Part shown: positions 44,949 to 52,831 of the stretch, one piece after another
Layout: each line of letters opens with the position of its first letter
Position numbering within the stretch: position 1 is the stretch's first letter
NCBI RefSeq assembly: GCF_009617995.1
Contig: NZ_CP044129.1
Location: 1,798,001-1,862,000, forward strand
DNA length: 64,000 nt
Direction: 5' to 3'
DNA from: Halomicrobium sp. LC1Hm
GTDB taxonomy: Archaea > Halobacteriota > Halobacteria > Halobacteriales > Haloarculaceae
Notes under the pieces: generated by a model
Told to the model about the DNA's origin: nothing
What the model saw: the letters and a program-made list of their open reading frames with translations, nothing else
The model's database searches: none
Program-made: the position numbers and the translations under genes

Positions 44949-45359
44949 CTACTCGAGCGCTTCTTCCGGCGGCGCGACGTCGAGGACGGTGAGTGGCAAC
45001 TCGTCGCCGCGGCGGTCGAACGCGGCGATCGAATCCTCGTCCCAGGGCGGGACCGCGACGAAGATCACCTCGTGGAGGTCGTCGGCCTTCGTCACTTCCA
45101 GACGGCCCTCGGGGTGTGAGACGAATCGGCCGTTGCTCTGGGCGACCGGCGTCCCCAGGTCGAAGCCGAAAACCGCACTGACGGAGTTGCCGGCGCTGGG
45201 CATGTAGAAGTGGGTGAAAACGTCGGTCGCCGGGTCCAGATCGGCCTCCGGAAGGTCGCCGGCCGGCGTGACCGAGACGGCGACGGTCACGGAGTCCGGA
45301 TCTGCGTCACGGCCCATGCGGAGCAGCGACTCGACGAGGCCACGCGTCGCGTAGATCAC
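44949..45359 (-). CDS. JAMM/MPN-like domain protein, probably degenerate
   Basis: The 136-residue protein contains NGRFVSHPEGRLEVTKADD, which resembles the JAMM metal motif HxHPx(n)SxxD, but the first His is Val and the Ser is replaced. THFYMPSAGNSVSAVFGF resembles the preceding strand. If it is a JAMM fold it probably lacks full isopeptidase chemistry. No ATG precedes the conserved part; GTG at 45359 gives MIYATRGLVESLLRM, the most natural start. The family assignment is tentative. Confidence 0.65.
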   Translation of the reverse strand: MIYATRGLVESLLRMGRDADPDSVTVAVSVTPAGDLPEADLDPATDVFTHFYMPSAGNSVSAVFGFDLGTPVAQSNGRFVSHPEGRLEVTKADDLHEVIFVAVPPWDEDSIAAFDRRGDELPLTVLDVAPPEEALE

Positions 45360-45400
45360 GATCGTGTTTCGACACGAACGTTCATAGTTCCGTCGTCGCC

Positions 45401-46075
45401 CTACCCGAAGATGAACTCTCTGGCGGTCTTTGCGTACAGCGACGGAGCCCGCGTCCGCGAACCGTCGAGTGCATCCTGGACGGCCGCCGCCGCGTCCTCG
45501 TGAATCCCCGCGCCGTGGCCGACGAGGACCCGCTCGGGCGAGAGGCGGGCGAGCTTCCGCGGCGGGAAGAGCCGCAACATCGGGTGGACGCCGAGCCGCT
45601 CGCCGCTGGCCCGGAAGTACGACGAGGTGCCGAGCGACTCCGGAACGACCAGCGTCTCCGTGTCGTCGCTGTACAGCGCCGCCTCCTTCCAGAAGCCGTT
45701 GTTCTTGAGCTCGTGCATTCGATAGCCCGTCTCGCCCAGCTCTCGCTCGATCAGCTCGACGGGTGCCGAGAAGTCGTCGGCGATCTCGCGCATGAACGCC
45801 GGCACGTGGACCGCAACGTCGTGGCGGTTCGCGACTGCGGCGGCGTCTCGCTTGTGCCGGTCCAGCAGGACGGCGACGCCCGCGACCTCGCCGTGTTCGG
45901 CCACGAGATCGTCCAGCCCGTCGAAGTCGATCGGATCGACGAGCCACACTTCGCCGTCGACCTCGATCGCGTGGCTCGCCCGCTGCATCGTCTCGTCGGG
46001 ATAGGGCAGCCAGCCGACGCCGTGTTCCCATCGATCGATCGCCTGCCAGTCCGTCGCAGAGCCGGATCCTTTCAT
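45401..46075 (-). CDS. metallo-beta-lactamase-like fold protein lacking the metal motif
   Basis: The 224-residue protein resembles a short metallo-beta-lactamase-fold protein: HAIEVDGEVWLVDPIDF is a typical early strand, and GVAVLLDRHKRDAAAVANRH stands where HxHxDH would be. LVGHGAGIHEDAAAAVQDAL near the C-terminus keeps one His. Metal binding is doubtful, so it may not be a hydrolase. I used the ATG at 46075 (MKGSGSATDWQ); the longer upstream frame is basic and unlike the rest. Confidence 0.72.
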   Translation of the reverse strand: MKGSGSATDWQAIDRWEHGVGWLPYPDETMQRASHAIEVDGEVWLVDPIDFDGLDDLVAEHGEVAGVAVLLDRHKRDAAAVANRHDVAVHVPAFMREIADDFSAPVELIERELGETGYRMHELKNNGFWKEAALYSDDTETLVVPESLGTSSYFRASGERLGVHPMLRLFPPRKLARLSPERVLVGHGAGIHEDAAAAVQDALDGSRTRAPSLYAKTAREFIFG

Positions 46076-46238
46076 CGTCTCTATCGTAGGGGCAGGAAAC
46101 ACAAAAGCACGGCCCCGCCGGACGGTCGTTCGCCACGGAGAGTGCGACAGCGGCGACAGAACCGGCTGGAACGCGCTCGCTGCGGGTGCGCTCGGAATCC
46201 GTCGCCAACGCCTTTGGGACGGGCGACGTAGGACCCCC

Positions 46239-46925
46239 ATGGTCGGTGCGCCCCGCCACCTGACGCTCGAAGTGAAGTACCTCGATCGGGCACGGGAGTT
46301 CTACGGGTCGGTGCTCGACCTGCCGGTCCGCGAAGACGGGGCCGACGAGGTCGCCTTCGGTGCGGGCGACGCGACGCTCCGGATACAGACGCCGGGAGCG
46401 GTCCCGCGCGGTGGCCTCCACACCCACTACGCGCTCTCGGTCTCCAGAGCGGCCTCCGACGACTGGTACGAACGCCTCGATCGCCGACTGACGGTCGAAG
46501 AACACCGTTTCGGCGACGACCGGTCGCTGTACTGCTACGACCCGGACGGCAACTGTGTCGAACTCGCAGAGACCGTCGACACCGGTGACGGTGTGGTGGG
46601 ACTGTTCGAGGTCGTGCTCGAAGTCGAGGCGCTCGATACCGCCGTCGAGTTCTACCGGACGCTCGGCTTCGAGGTGGTCGATCGCGGCGACCAGCGCCGT
46701 CGGGTTCGGTTGACGACGGGTTCGGTCGACCTCGAACTGTGGGAGCCCCAGCTCGGGCTGGCCGACGCCCGCGGCGGCGTCCACGTCGACTGGGGTATCG
46801 AAGCGGCCGCTCCCCGAACGGCCGCAGAACGGGTCCGGGAGACCGCACGCTCCGTCGAACACGTCGACGGCGGCAGTCGGCTCCGCGATCCGGACGGTCA
46901 CTCCCTCACGCTGTTCGAGCCGTAG
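46239..46925 (+). CDS. VOC (glyoxalase/dioxygenase) superfamily protein
   Basis: The 228-residue protein contains two consecutive VOC modules. The first has RHLTLEVKYLDRAREFYGSV and CYDPDGNCVELAE, the second has LEVEALDTAVEFYRTLGFEV and LRDPDGHSLTLFEP. Each module carries potential metal ligands (His near the start, Glu near the end). It could be an extradiol dioxygenase-like or lyase-type enzyme; the substrate is unknown. Confidence 0.87.
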   Translation: MVGAPRHLTLEVKYLDRAREFYGSVLDLPVREDGADEVAFGAGDATLRIQTPGAVPRGGLHTHYALSVSRAASDDWYERLDRRLTVEEHRFGDDRSLYCYDPDGNCVELAETVDTGDGVVGLFEVVLEVEALDTAVEFYRTLGFEVVDRGDQRRRVRLTTGSVDLELWEPQLGLADARGGVHVDWGIEAAAPRTAAERVRETARSVEHVDGGSRLRDPDGHSLTLFEP

Positions 46926-46993
46926 TCCCGAGAAACGTCGTCGGCCCGTACCGGATCGCCTCCGCAGTCGGCGGTCGACTCCGTCCGTCCGGC

Positions 46994-47296
46994 TCACTCC
47001 AGCCGGTCGGTGTCGATCGTGACGCCGGGCGGCGTGACGATCAGGAACCCACGGAAGTGGACGAGTTCCCCGCCCGTCTCCTTCACGTCGCGGGCGAAGC
47101 CAGCGGCCAGCTCGTTCAGGTCGCCGTCGACGTTCAAGACGAGGACGGCACCGCCGTGAATCGTCTCAAGCCACTCGTCCGGGCCGGTCGAGCCGTCCAG
47201 AACGCCAAGCACGATTCGGTCGCTCCCGTCCCCGCCCTCGTCGGTGTCCATCTGATCTTCGACGGCCTGCAGGTCGAGCCCCTCGAACTCACTCAT
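46994..47296 (-). CDS. DUF5779-like conserved haloarchaeal protein
   Basis: The 100-residue acidic protein begins MSEFEGLDLQAVEDQ and contains DRIVLGVLDGSTGPDEWL and the conserved-looking VDGDLNELAAGFARDVKE, then HFRGFLIVTPPGV. I associate it with DUF5779 from memory. The ATG at 47296 is chosen; the frame stays open to 47401 but that part is unlike the protein and overlaps a palindromic repeat. Confidence 0.8.
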   Translation of the reverse strand: MSEFEGLDLQAVEDQMDTDEGGDGSDRIVLGVLDGSTGPDEWLETIHGGAVLVLNVDGDLNELAAGFARDVKETGGELVHFRGFLIVTPPGVTIDTDRLE

Positions 47297-47399
47297 GCTC
47301 TGTCTCTGGGAGCCGAGTGAAAAAAAGCCTCCTCTCGCCGTCACCGGTGGGACGTGCGCAGTTGCTCCCGTCGTCCGGGCCGTCACCGACGGCTCCGTC

Positions 47400-47479
47400 A
47401 TACTACCGGCTGTACATCTGTGACCGATTTCGCCACCTCGGGGTGGCGAAGATCGTCACGAAGTGACAGCCGGCAGTAT
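47400..47479 (+). repeat. 80-bp palindromic intergenic repeat, copy 4
   Basis: It runs ATACTACCGGCTGTAC to TGACAGCCGGCAGTAT with the central CGCCACCTCGGGGTGGCG, one mismatch in the inner palindrome. It lies between the divergent promoter regions of the DUF5779-like gene and leuA. Bases 47480-47610 after it show nothing else supportable. Confidence 0.92.
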
Positions 47480-47613
47480 CAGGCGTACCTGTCGAGAGAG
47501 TGACCGCTCTCGGAGAGTGCTACGGTACAGTGTGACACGGGCGGCCTGTGTCGAGCGATTCGACGACTGTCGAGGGCGACGAGAGACGTATCACTCAAAA
47601 GAGGCATGAACAG

Positions 47614-47622
47614 GTTTAAATA
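47614..47622 (+). promoter_or_regulatory. leuA: TATA box of leuA
   Basis: GTTTAAATA is a textbook haloarchaeal TATA element. It lies about 29 bases before the ATG at 47649, so the transcript should be leaderless and translation should begin at that ATG, which is out of frame with the rest of leuA. Confidence 0.75.
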
Positions 47623-47648
47623 CACGGAGCGTCCCGTATCAGACGATT

Positions 47649-48873
47649 ATGTCCAACAACATAGAGGGCACGTCGGAATCTCCGGCGGATCGAGTTCTTC
47701 CAGGGCACACTGGATTCCACTTCTGAGATTACAGAAGCACGTATTTTCGACACGACGCTACGTGACGGCGAGCAGTCGCCACGCACGTCGTTTAGCTACG
47801 AAGACAAACGAGAGATTGCAGCGATCCTAGACGACATGGGGACCCACGTCATCGAGGCGGGGTTCCCGGTCAACTCCGACGCGGAGTTCGAGGCCGTCCG
47901 AGACATCACCGAGGCCAGTTCGGTGACGGTCTGTGGGCTGGCTCGCGTCGTCGAGAAAGACATCGAGGCGGCACTGGACGCCGGTGTGGACCTGGTCCAC
48001 ACGTTCGTCTCGACCAGCGACGTACAGCTACAGGACTCCATGCACGCGACTCGACAGGAGGCACTCGACAGCGCGATCGAGTCCGTCGAGCGCGTCAAGG
48101 AGGCCGGCGTCGAGTGCATGTTCTCGCCGATGGACGCCACGCGCACGGACGAGGACTTCCTCGTCGACGTGATCGAGGGCGTCTCCGAGGCGGGGACCGA
48201 CTGGATCAACATTCCCGACACCTGCGGCGTCGCCACGCCCCGTCGGTTCTACGACCTCATCGAGATGGTCGACGCGGAGACCGAGGCCCGCATCGACGTC
48301 CACACCCACGACGACTTCGGGCTGGCGTCGGCAAACGCCATCTCGGGCTACGAGGCCGGGGCGGCCCAGGCACAGGTCAGCGTCAACGGGATCGGCGAAC
48401 GCGCCGGGAACGCGGCCTACGAAGAGGTCGTGATGGCGCTGGAGAGCCTGTACGACGTGGAGACGGGGATCGACACGACCCGGATCACCGAACTCTCCGC
48501 GATCATCGAGGAGAAGTCGGGCATCGACGTCCCCGCGAACAAACCGGTGGTGGGTGCGAACGCGTTCTCACACGAGAGCGGGATCCACGCCGCGGGCGTG
48601 ATCGAGAACTCCGACACGTTCGAGCCCGGCGTCATGACCCCCGAGATGGTCGGGGCCAAGCGCCAGCTCGTGCTGGGCAAGCACACGGGCCAGCACTCGG
48701 TCCGCGAGCGTCTGGTCGACGCCGGCTACGACCCGACCGACGAACACGTTCGGGAAGTGACCCGGCGCGTCAAGGACTACGGCGCGGAGAAAAAGCGGGT
48801 CACGATGGAGGAACTGACCCGCTTCGCCGAGGACATCGGCGTCCCCGAGTCCCAAGAGGAGGTCCGGGCATAG
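47649..48873 (+). CDS. leuA: 2-isopropylmalate synthase, frameshifted near the N-terminus
   Basis: From 47689 one frame reads IEFFQGTLDS, then ARIFDTTLRDGEQSP with the catalytic Arg-Asp, GMTHVIEAGFPVNSD-like GTHVIEAGFPVNSD, and HTHDDFGLASANAI with the metal-binding His pair; about 400 residues in all. This fits 2-isopropylmalate or citramalate synthase. That frame has no start codon before 47836. The promoter-proximal ATG at 47649 opens another frame (MSNNIEGTSESPADR) that stops at 47726. Restoring one GGATC near 47688 joins the two. From the ATG at 47836 the product would lack the catalytic motif. Confidence 0.85.
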
Positions 48874-48985
48874 CGATGCCTCCTCGACCGGTTCGCGACC
48901 GTCACAAGCGGCTGGTATCGGCCGGCCGACGCGTCCGGCCAGTCGTGGGTACCGATGGCGCTCGACAGCACGTGTCACGGAACCC

Positions 48986-48994
48986 TTATTATCC
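48986..48994 (+). promoter_or_regulatory. TATA box of the ilvB operon leader
   Basis: TTATTATCC lies about 28 bases upstream of the ATG at 49018, placing the transcription start at that ATG rather than near ilvB, 204 bases further on. Bases 48874-48985 between leuA and the box hold nothing else supportable. Confidence 0.65.
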
Positions 48995-49017
48995 GGCACG
49001 CACAGACACTCGACACG

Positions 49018-49104
49018 ATGATGGCGCAGGCTGGTACCGGGGCTCGCTCCGCGGCCAGCCGCGCGGCCACGCTTCTCGGCGGTCGTATTGTAGGGGCTGT
49101 ATAG
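49018..49104 (+). CDS. putative leader peptide of the ilv-leu operon
   Basis: The 28-codon frame (MMAQAGTGARSAASRAATLL then GGRIVGAV, stop TAG) starts at the predicted transcription start. Residues 19-28 contain Leu-Leu, Ile-Val and Val, the three amino acids made by the operon. Over the whole peptide, branched-chain residues are not enriched (5 of 28), so the clustering is suggestive only. Its last codons lie in the 5' arm of a stable hairpin. Confidence 0.5.
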   Translation: MMAQAGTGARSAASRAATLLGGRIVGAV

Positions 49105-49114
49105 CCCCTCCTAC
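49029..49114 (+). promoter_or_regulatory. candidate attenuator with alternative RNA structures
   Basis: A 7-bp hairpin AGGGGCT-GTAT-AGCCCCT occupies 49092-49109, and GTAG/CTAC can extend it. A second GGGGCT at 49039-49044 can pair with the same AGCCCC (49103-49108), so the two exclude each other. The upstream copy lies in a further hairpin, GGCTGG (49029-49034) with CCAGCC (49055-49060). No T-run follows the hairpin directly; GTTTTCC comes at 49141. Confidence 0.5.
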
Positions 49115-49169
49115 CACACTTCTCAGCGATCGTCGGACCGGTTTTCCACCAACGCAGGAGACTCCAGCA

Positions 49170-49229
49170 ATGCATACACACACACGACCACGGTATCGAA
49201 CAGGACAGCGAGGTGAGAGCGATGAGTGA
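49170..49229 (+). CDS. possible 19-residue upstream ORF overlapping ilvB
   Basis: ATG at 49170 opens a frame (MHTHTRPRYRTGQRGESDE) whose stop lies five bases inside ilvB, overlapping its first eight bases. A GGAG lies 10-13 bases upstream. It could couple leader translation to ilvB initiation. There is no homology support, and it may be fortuitous. Confidence 0.3.
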   Translation: MHTHTRPRYRTGQRGESDE

Positions 49230-50982
49230 ACGAGCGTCGGTCCAGGCCGACGAGGCCGACGCCGACGAGGACGAGGAAGAGCAGGCCCCGGTCACGACCG
49301 GCGCACAGTCAGTCGTCAGGGCGCTGGAAAACGCGGGCGCGGAGTACGTCTTCGGCGTCCAAGGCGGCGCGATCATGCCCGTCTACGACGCGCTGTACGA
49401 CTCCGAGATCGACCACGTCACGATGGCCCACGAACAGGGCGCGTCCCACGCGGCGGACGCCTTCGGCATCGTCTCGGGCGAGCCCGGCGTCTGCTTTGCC
49501 ACGTCGGGCCCCGGCGCGACGAACCTCGTCACCGGGCTGGCCGACGCCAACATGGACTCGGACCCGGTGATCGCGCTGACCGGCCAGGTGCCGACGGACT
49601 TCGTCGGCAACGACGCCTTCCAGGAGACGGACACGGTCGGCATCACCCAGCCGGTCACCAAGCACAGCTACTTCGCCGACGACGCAGACACCGTCGGGAC
49701 CGAGGTCGGCGAGGCCTGGGCGCTGGCAAACGAGGGACGACAGGGACCGACGCTGGTCGACCTCCCCAAGGACATCACCAAAGGGGAGACGGAGATCGAG
49801 CCGGCCCCGCCGAAGAAGCCAGACACCTACGACGTGCCCGAAGAGGCCGACGACGAGGACGTCCAGGAGGCCGCCGACGCACTGGCGGCCGCCCAGCGGC
49901 CGGTCGTCCTCGCGGGCGGCGGCGTCATCAAGGCCGACGCGGCCGACGCGCTGCGGGACTTCGCCTTCGAGTACGAGATCCCGGTCATCACGACGATGCC
50001 GGGGATCGGGAGCTTCCCGGAAGACCACGAGCTCTCGCTTGAGTGGGCGGGCATGCACGGCACCGGCTACGCCAACATGGCGATCACCAACACCGACTGC
50101 ATGCTGGCGATCGGCACCCGCTTCGACGACCGGCTGACGGGCGGGATCGACTCCTTCGCACCCGACGCCGACATCGTCCACGTCGACATCGACCCCGCAG
50201 AGATCAGCAAGAACGTCCACGCTGACTATCCGCTGATCGGCGACGCTCGGGCCACGCTCCGGCAGCTCTACGACGCGATGCCGTCGGCACCGGACGCCGA
50301 CGAGTGGCGCGAGCAGTGCCAGGAGTGGAAAGCCGAGTACCCGATGGACTACGAGACGCCCGACGACGAACCGCTGAAGCCACAGTACGTCGTCGAGCGG
50401 TTCAGCGATCTGACGCCGGACGACACGATCGTCTGTACCGGCGTCGGCCAGCACCAGATGTGGGCCTCCCAGTTCTGGGAGTTCACCGAACCCCGCACCT
50501 GGGTCTCCAGTCACGGACTGGGGACGATGGGGTACGGCGCGCCCGCCGCCATCGGCGCGAAGCTGGCCGCGCCCGACCAGGAGGTCGTCTGCTTCGACGG
50601 TGACGGCTCCTTCCTGATGACCGTCCAGGAGCTCTCGGTCGCCGTCCGCGAGAACCTCGACATCACCTACGTCGTCCTCAACAACGAGGCCGTCGGGATG
50701 GTCCGCCAGTGGCAGGACGCCTTCCACGAGGGTCGTCGGATGGCCTCCGAGTACCCGTGGATCCCCGAGTTCGACAAGCTCGCCGAGGCCTTCGGCGCGC
50801 GGGGCTTCCGGCTGGAGGAGTACGACGACGTCGAGGAGACGATCCAGGCGGCACGCGAGTACGACGGCCCCTCGGTCGTCGACGCGATCATCGACCCCGC
50901 AGAGAACGTCTATCCGATGGTTCCCAGCGGCGGGGACAACGGACTGTTCGCACTGAACGAGCGACATCTGGAGCAACTATGA
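49222..50982 (+). CDS. ilvB: acetolactate synthase large subunit
   Basis: The 586-residue thiamine diphosphate enzyme makes acetolactate and acetohydroxybutyrate, the first common step to Val, Leu and Ile. Signatures are the N-terminal YVFGVQGGAIMPVYDALYD with the catalytic Glu region, FATSGPGATNLVTGLADA, and the cofactor motif FDGDGSFLMTVQEL ending in YVVLNNEA. The first 30 residues are an acidic extension. ATG at 49222 follows an AGGTGA; GTG at 49213 would add three residues. It overlaps ilvN by four bases. Confidence 0.96.
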   Translation: MSERASVQADEADADEDEEEQAPVTTGAQSVVRALENAGAEYVFGVQGGAIMPVYDALYDSEIDHVTMAHEQGASHAADAFGIVSGEPGVCFATSGPGATNLVTGLADANMDSDPVIALTGQVPTDFVGNDAFQETDTVGITQPVTKHSYFADDADTVGTEVGEAWALANEGRQGPTLVDLPKDITKGETEIEPAPPKKPDTYDVPEEADDEDVQEAADALAAAQRPVVLAGGGVIKADAADALRDFAFEYEIPVITTMPGIGSFPEDHELSLEWAGMHGTGYANMAITNTDCMLAIGTRFDDRLTGGIDSFAPDADIVHVDIDPAEISKNVHADYPLIGDARATLRQLYDAMPSAPDADEWREQCQEWKAEYPMDYETPDDEPLKPQYVVERFSDLTPDDTIVCTGVGQHQMWASQFWEFTEPRTWVSSHGLGTMGYGAPAAIGAKLAAPDQEVVCFDGDGSFLMTVQELSVAVRENLDITYVVLNNEAVGMVRQWQDAFHEGRRMASEYPWIPEFDKLAEAFGARGFRLEEYDDVEETIQAAREYDGPSVVDAIIDPAENVYPMVPSGGDNGLFALNERHLEQL

Positions 50983-51578
50983 CCGGTGGTATGCCAGGGC
51001 CGGCCCCGGACGAGCGGATGCGTCCGGACGGGCGGCGCAACACGCAGGGTATTCGCATCGACCCCGAGGCGGAGGTCACACACGAGCCACGCGAGGCCGT
51101 CCTCTCCGCACTCGTGAAACACGAGCCCGGCGTCCTCTCGGAGGTGTCGAGCCTCTTCAGCCGCCGGCAGTTCAACATCGAGAGCCTGACCGTCGGCCCG
51201 ACTCACGACGACGGGGTGGCCCGGATGACGATCGTCATCGAGGAACCCCAGCCCGGCATCGAGCAGGCGAAAAAGCAGCTGCGCAAGCTCGTGCCGACGA
51301 TCTCGGTGACGGAACTGGACCAGCAGAACACGCGCCGCGAACTCGCGCTGATCAAGGTCAGCGGCGAGAAGCCAGACGACGTCAACGCCGTCGCGGACAT
51401 GTACGGCGGGCAGGCGGTCGACGTGACCGCCGAATCGGTCACCGTCGAGCTGACCGGCAGCAAGCAGAAGATCGACGCCGCCGTCGGCGCGTTCGAGCAG
51501 TTCGACGTGCAGGAAGTCGTGCGGACCGGAACCGCAGCACTTGAAAGAGGGGCCGACACACTGGAGAACGATGACTGA
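50979..51578 (+). CDS. ilvN: acetolactate synthase small (regulatory) subunit
   Basis: The 199-residue protein has an N-terminal extension of about 35 residues. An ACT domain follows ([20 protein letters not shown] and [14 protein letters not shown]), then a C-terminal ACT-like domain ([20 protein letters not shown]). ACT domains bind valine for feedback inhibition in homologues. Overlaps with ilvB (4 bases) and ilvC (8 bases) indicate coupled translation. Confidence 0.95.
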   Translation: MTGGMPGPAPDERMRPDGRRNTQGIRIDPEAEVTHEPREAVLSALVKHEPGVLSEVSSLFSRRQFNIESLTVGPTHDDGVARMTIVIEEPQPGIEQAKKQLRKLVPTISVTELDQQNTRRELALIKVSGEKPDDVNAVADMYGGQAVDVTAESVTVELTGSKQKIDAAVGAFEQFDVQEVVRTGTAALERGADTLENDD

Positions 51579-52605
51579 CAAACTCACGACCGACGTTTAC
51601 TACGACGAAGACGTAGACGCATCGCACATCGAAGACAAGACCGTCGCGATCCTCGGCTACGGCAGCCAGGGCCACGCACAGGCACAGAACCTCGACGACA
51701 GCGGCGTCGACGTGGTGGTCGGCCTGCGAGAGTCCTCGTCCTCCCGGACCGAGGCAGAAGCCGACGGACTGCGAGTCGAGACGCCCGCGGCCGCCGCCAG
51801 CGAGGCCGACATCGTCGTCATGCTGGTCCCAGACACGGTCCAGCCCGACGTGTACGAGACCATCGAGGACGGCCTCGACGCGGGCGACACGCTCCAGTTC
51901 GCACACGGGTTCAACATCCACTACGGCCAGATCGAGCCCGCCGCGGACGTGGACGTGACGATGGTCGCGCCCAAGTCCCCCGGCCACCTCGTGCGCCGCA
52001 CGTACAAGCGCGACGAGGGGACGCCGGGCCTGATCGCCGTCGAGCAGGACGCGACCGGCGACGCCAAGCAGGAGGCACTCGCCTACGCCCAGGCTGTCGG
52101 CTGCGCGCGAGCCGGCGTCATCGAGACGACCTTCCAGGAAGAAGTCGAGACCGACCTGTTCGGCGAGCAGGCCGTCCTCTGTGGCGGCGTCACCGACCTC
52201 GTGAAGGCCGGCTTCGAGACGCTCGTCGACGCGGGCTACGCCCCCGAGATGGCCTACTTCGAGTGTCTGAACGAACTCAAACTCATCGTCGATCTGATGT
52301 ACGAAGGCGGCCACATGGGGATGTGGAACTCCGTCTCCGACACCGCCGAGTACGGCGGTCTCACGCGCGGTGAGTCGGTGATCGACCGCGAGGGCATGGA
52401 AGAGATCCTCGAAGAGGTCCAGAACGGCGAGTTCGCTCGCGAGTGGATCTCGGAGAACCAGGCCAACCGGCCGGCCTACAAGCAGTACCGTTCGGCAGAA
52501 CAGAACCACCAGATCGAACGCGTCGGCGCGGACCTGCGCGAACTGTTCGCGTGGGACGGCGAGGACGCCGACGCCGACGCTGCGGAAGCACCAGCAGACG
52601 ACTGA
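51571..52605 (+). CDS. ilvC: ketol-acid reductoisomerase
   Basis: The 344-residue class I enzyme converts acetolactate to dihydroxyisovalerate with NAD(P)H. The Rossmann motif is [20 protein letters not shown], the catalytic region includes [20 protein letters not shown], and metal ligands lie in [12 protein letters not shown] and [20 protein letters not shown]. The acidic C-terminal tail [16 protein letters not shown] is a halophile feature. The ATG at 51571 overlaps ilvN. Confidence 0.97.
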   Translation: MTDKLTTDVYYDEDVDASHIEDKTVAILGYGSQGHAQAQNLDDSGVDVVVGLRESSSSRTEAEADGLRVETPAAAASEADIVVMLVPDTVQPDVYETIEDGLDAGDTLQFAHGFNIHYGQIEPAADVDVTMVAPKSPGHLVRRTYKRDEGTPGLIAVEQDATGDAKQEALAYAQAVGCARAGVIETTFQEEVETDLFGEQAVLCGGVTDLVKAGFETLVDAGYAPEMAYFECLNELKLIVDLMYEGGHMGMWNSVSDTAEYGGLTRGESVIDREGMEEILEEVQNGEFAREWISENQANRPAYKQYRSAEQNHQIERVGADLRELFAWDGEDADADAAEAPADD

Positions 52606-52606
52606 C

Positions 52607-52831
52607 ATGAGCAACATGCACGACGTGGATCACACGCATCCACACACGGACGAATCGTTCGGCGGCGCGTTCCGTCGCGGCCCGACAGTGGTCGCCGACG
52701 GCGGCGAGCGGCCGACGGAGACAGAGGAGGCGGAGACCGACACCATGGACGACGTGGACCACGAGTCTCCCACTGAAGGGACGACCCGCGTCTTCGAGCG
52801 CGGCACAGAGGGACGGACGGATTCCGTATGA
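52607..52831 (+). CDS. 74-residue small protein between ilvC and leuC
   Basis: This polar, acidic, His-rich small protein ([20 protein letters not shown]...) ends with [16 protein letters not shown] and has a [15 protein letters not shown] segment in the middle. It begins one base after ilvC and overlaps leuC by four bases, so it is an integral part of the operon. No domain is recognised. It may be a regulatory or assembly factor for the pathway, but only its position suggests that. Confidence 0.78.
   Translation: MSNMHDVDHTHPHTDESFGGAFRRGPTVVADGGERPTETEEAETDTMDDVDHESPTEGTTRVFERGTEGRTDSV

Noticed and set aside
44949-46997. Very long minus-strand frame covering several genes
   Set aside because: It runs antisense to a VOC gene and out of frame with the 45401-46075 gene; only its last 136 codons look like protein.
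47296-47401. Extended N-terminus of the DUF5779-like protein
   Set aside because: The extension has a basic composition unlike the rest and runs into palindromic repeat copy 4.
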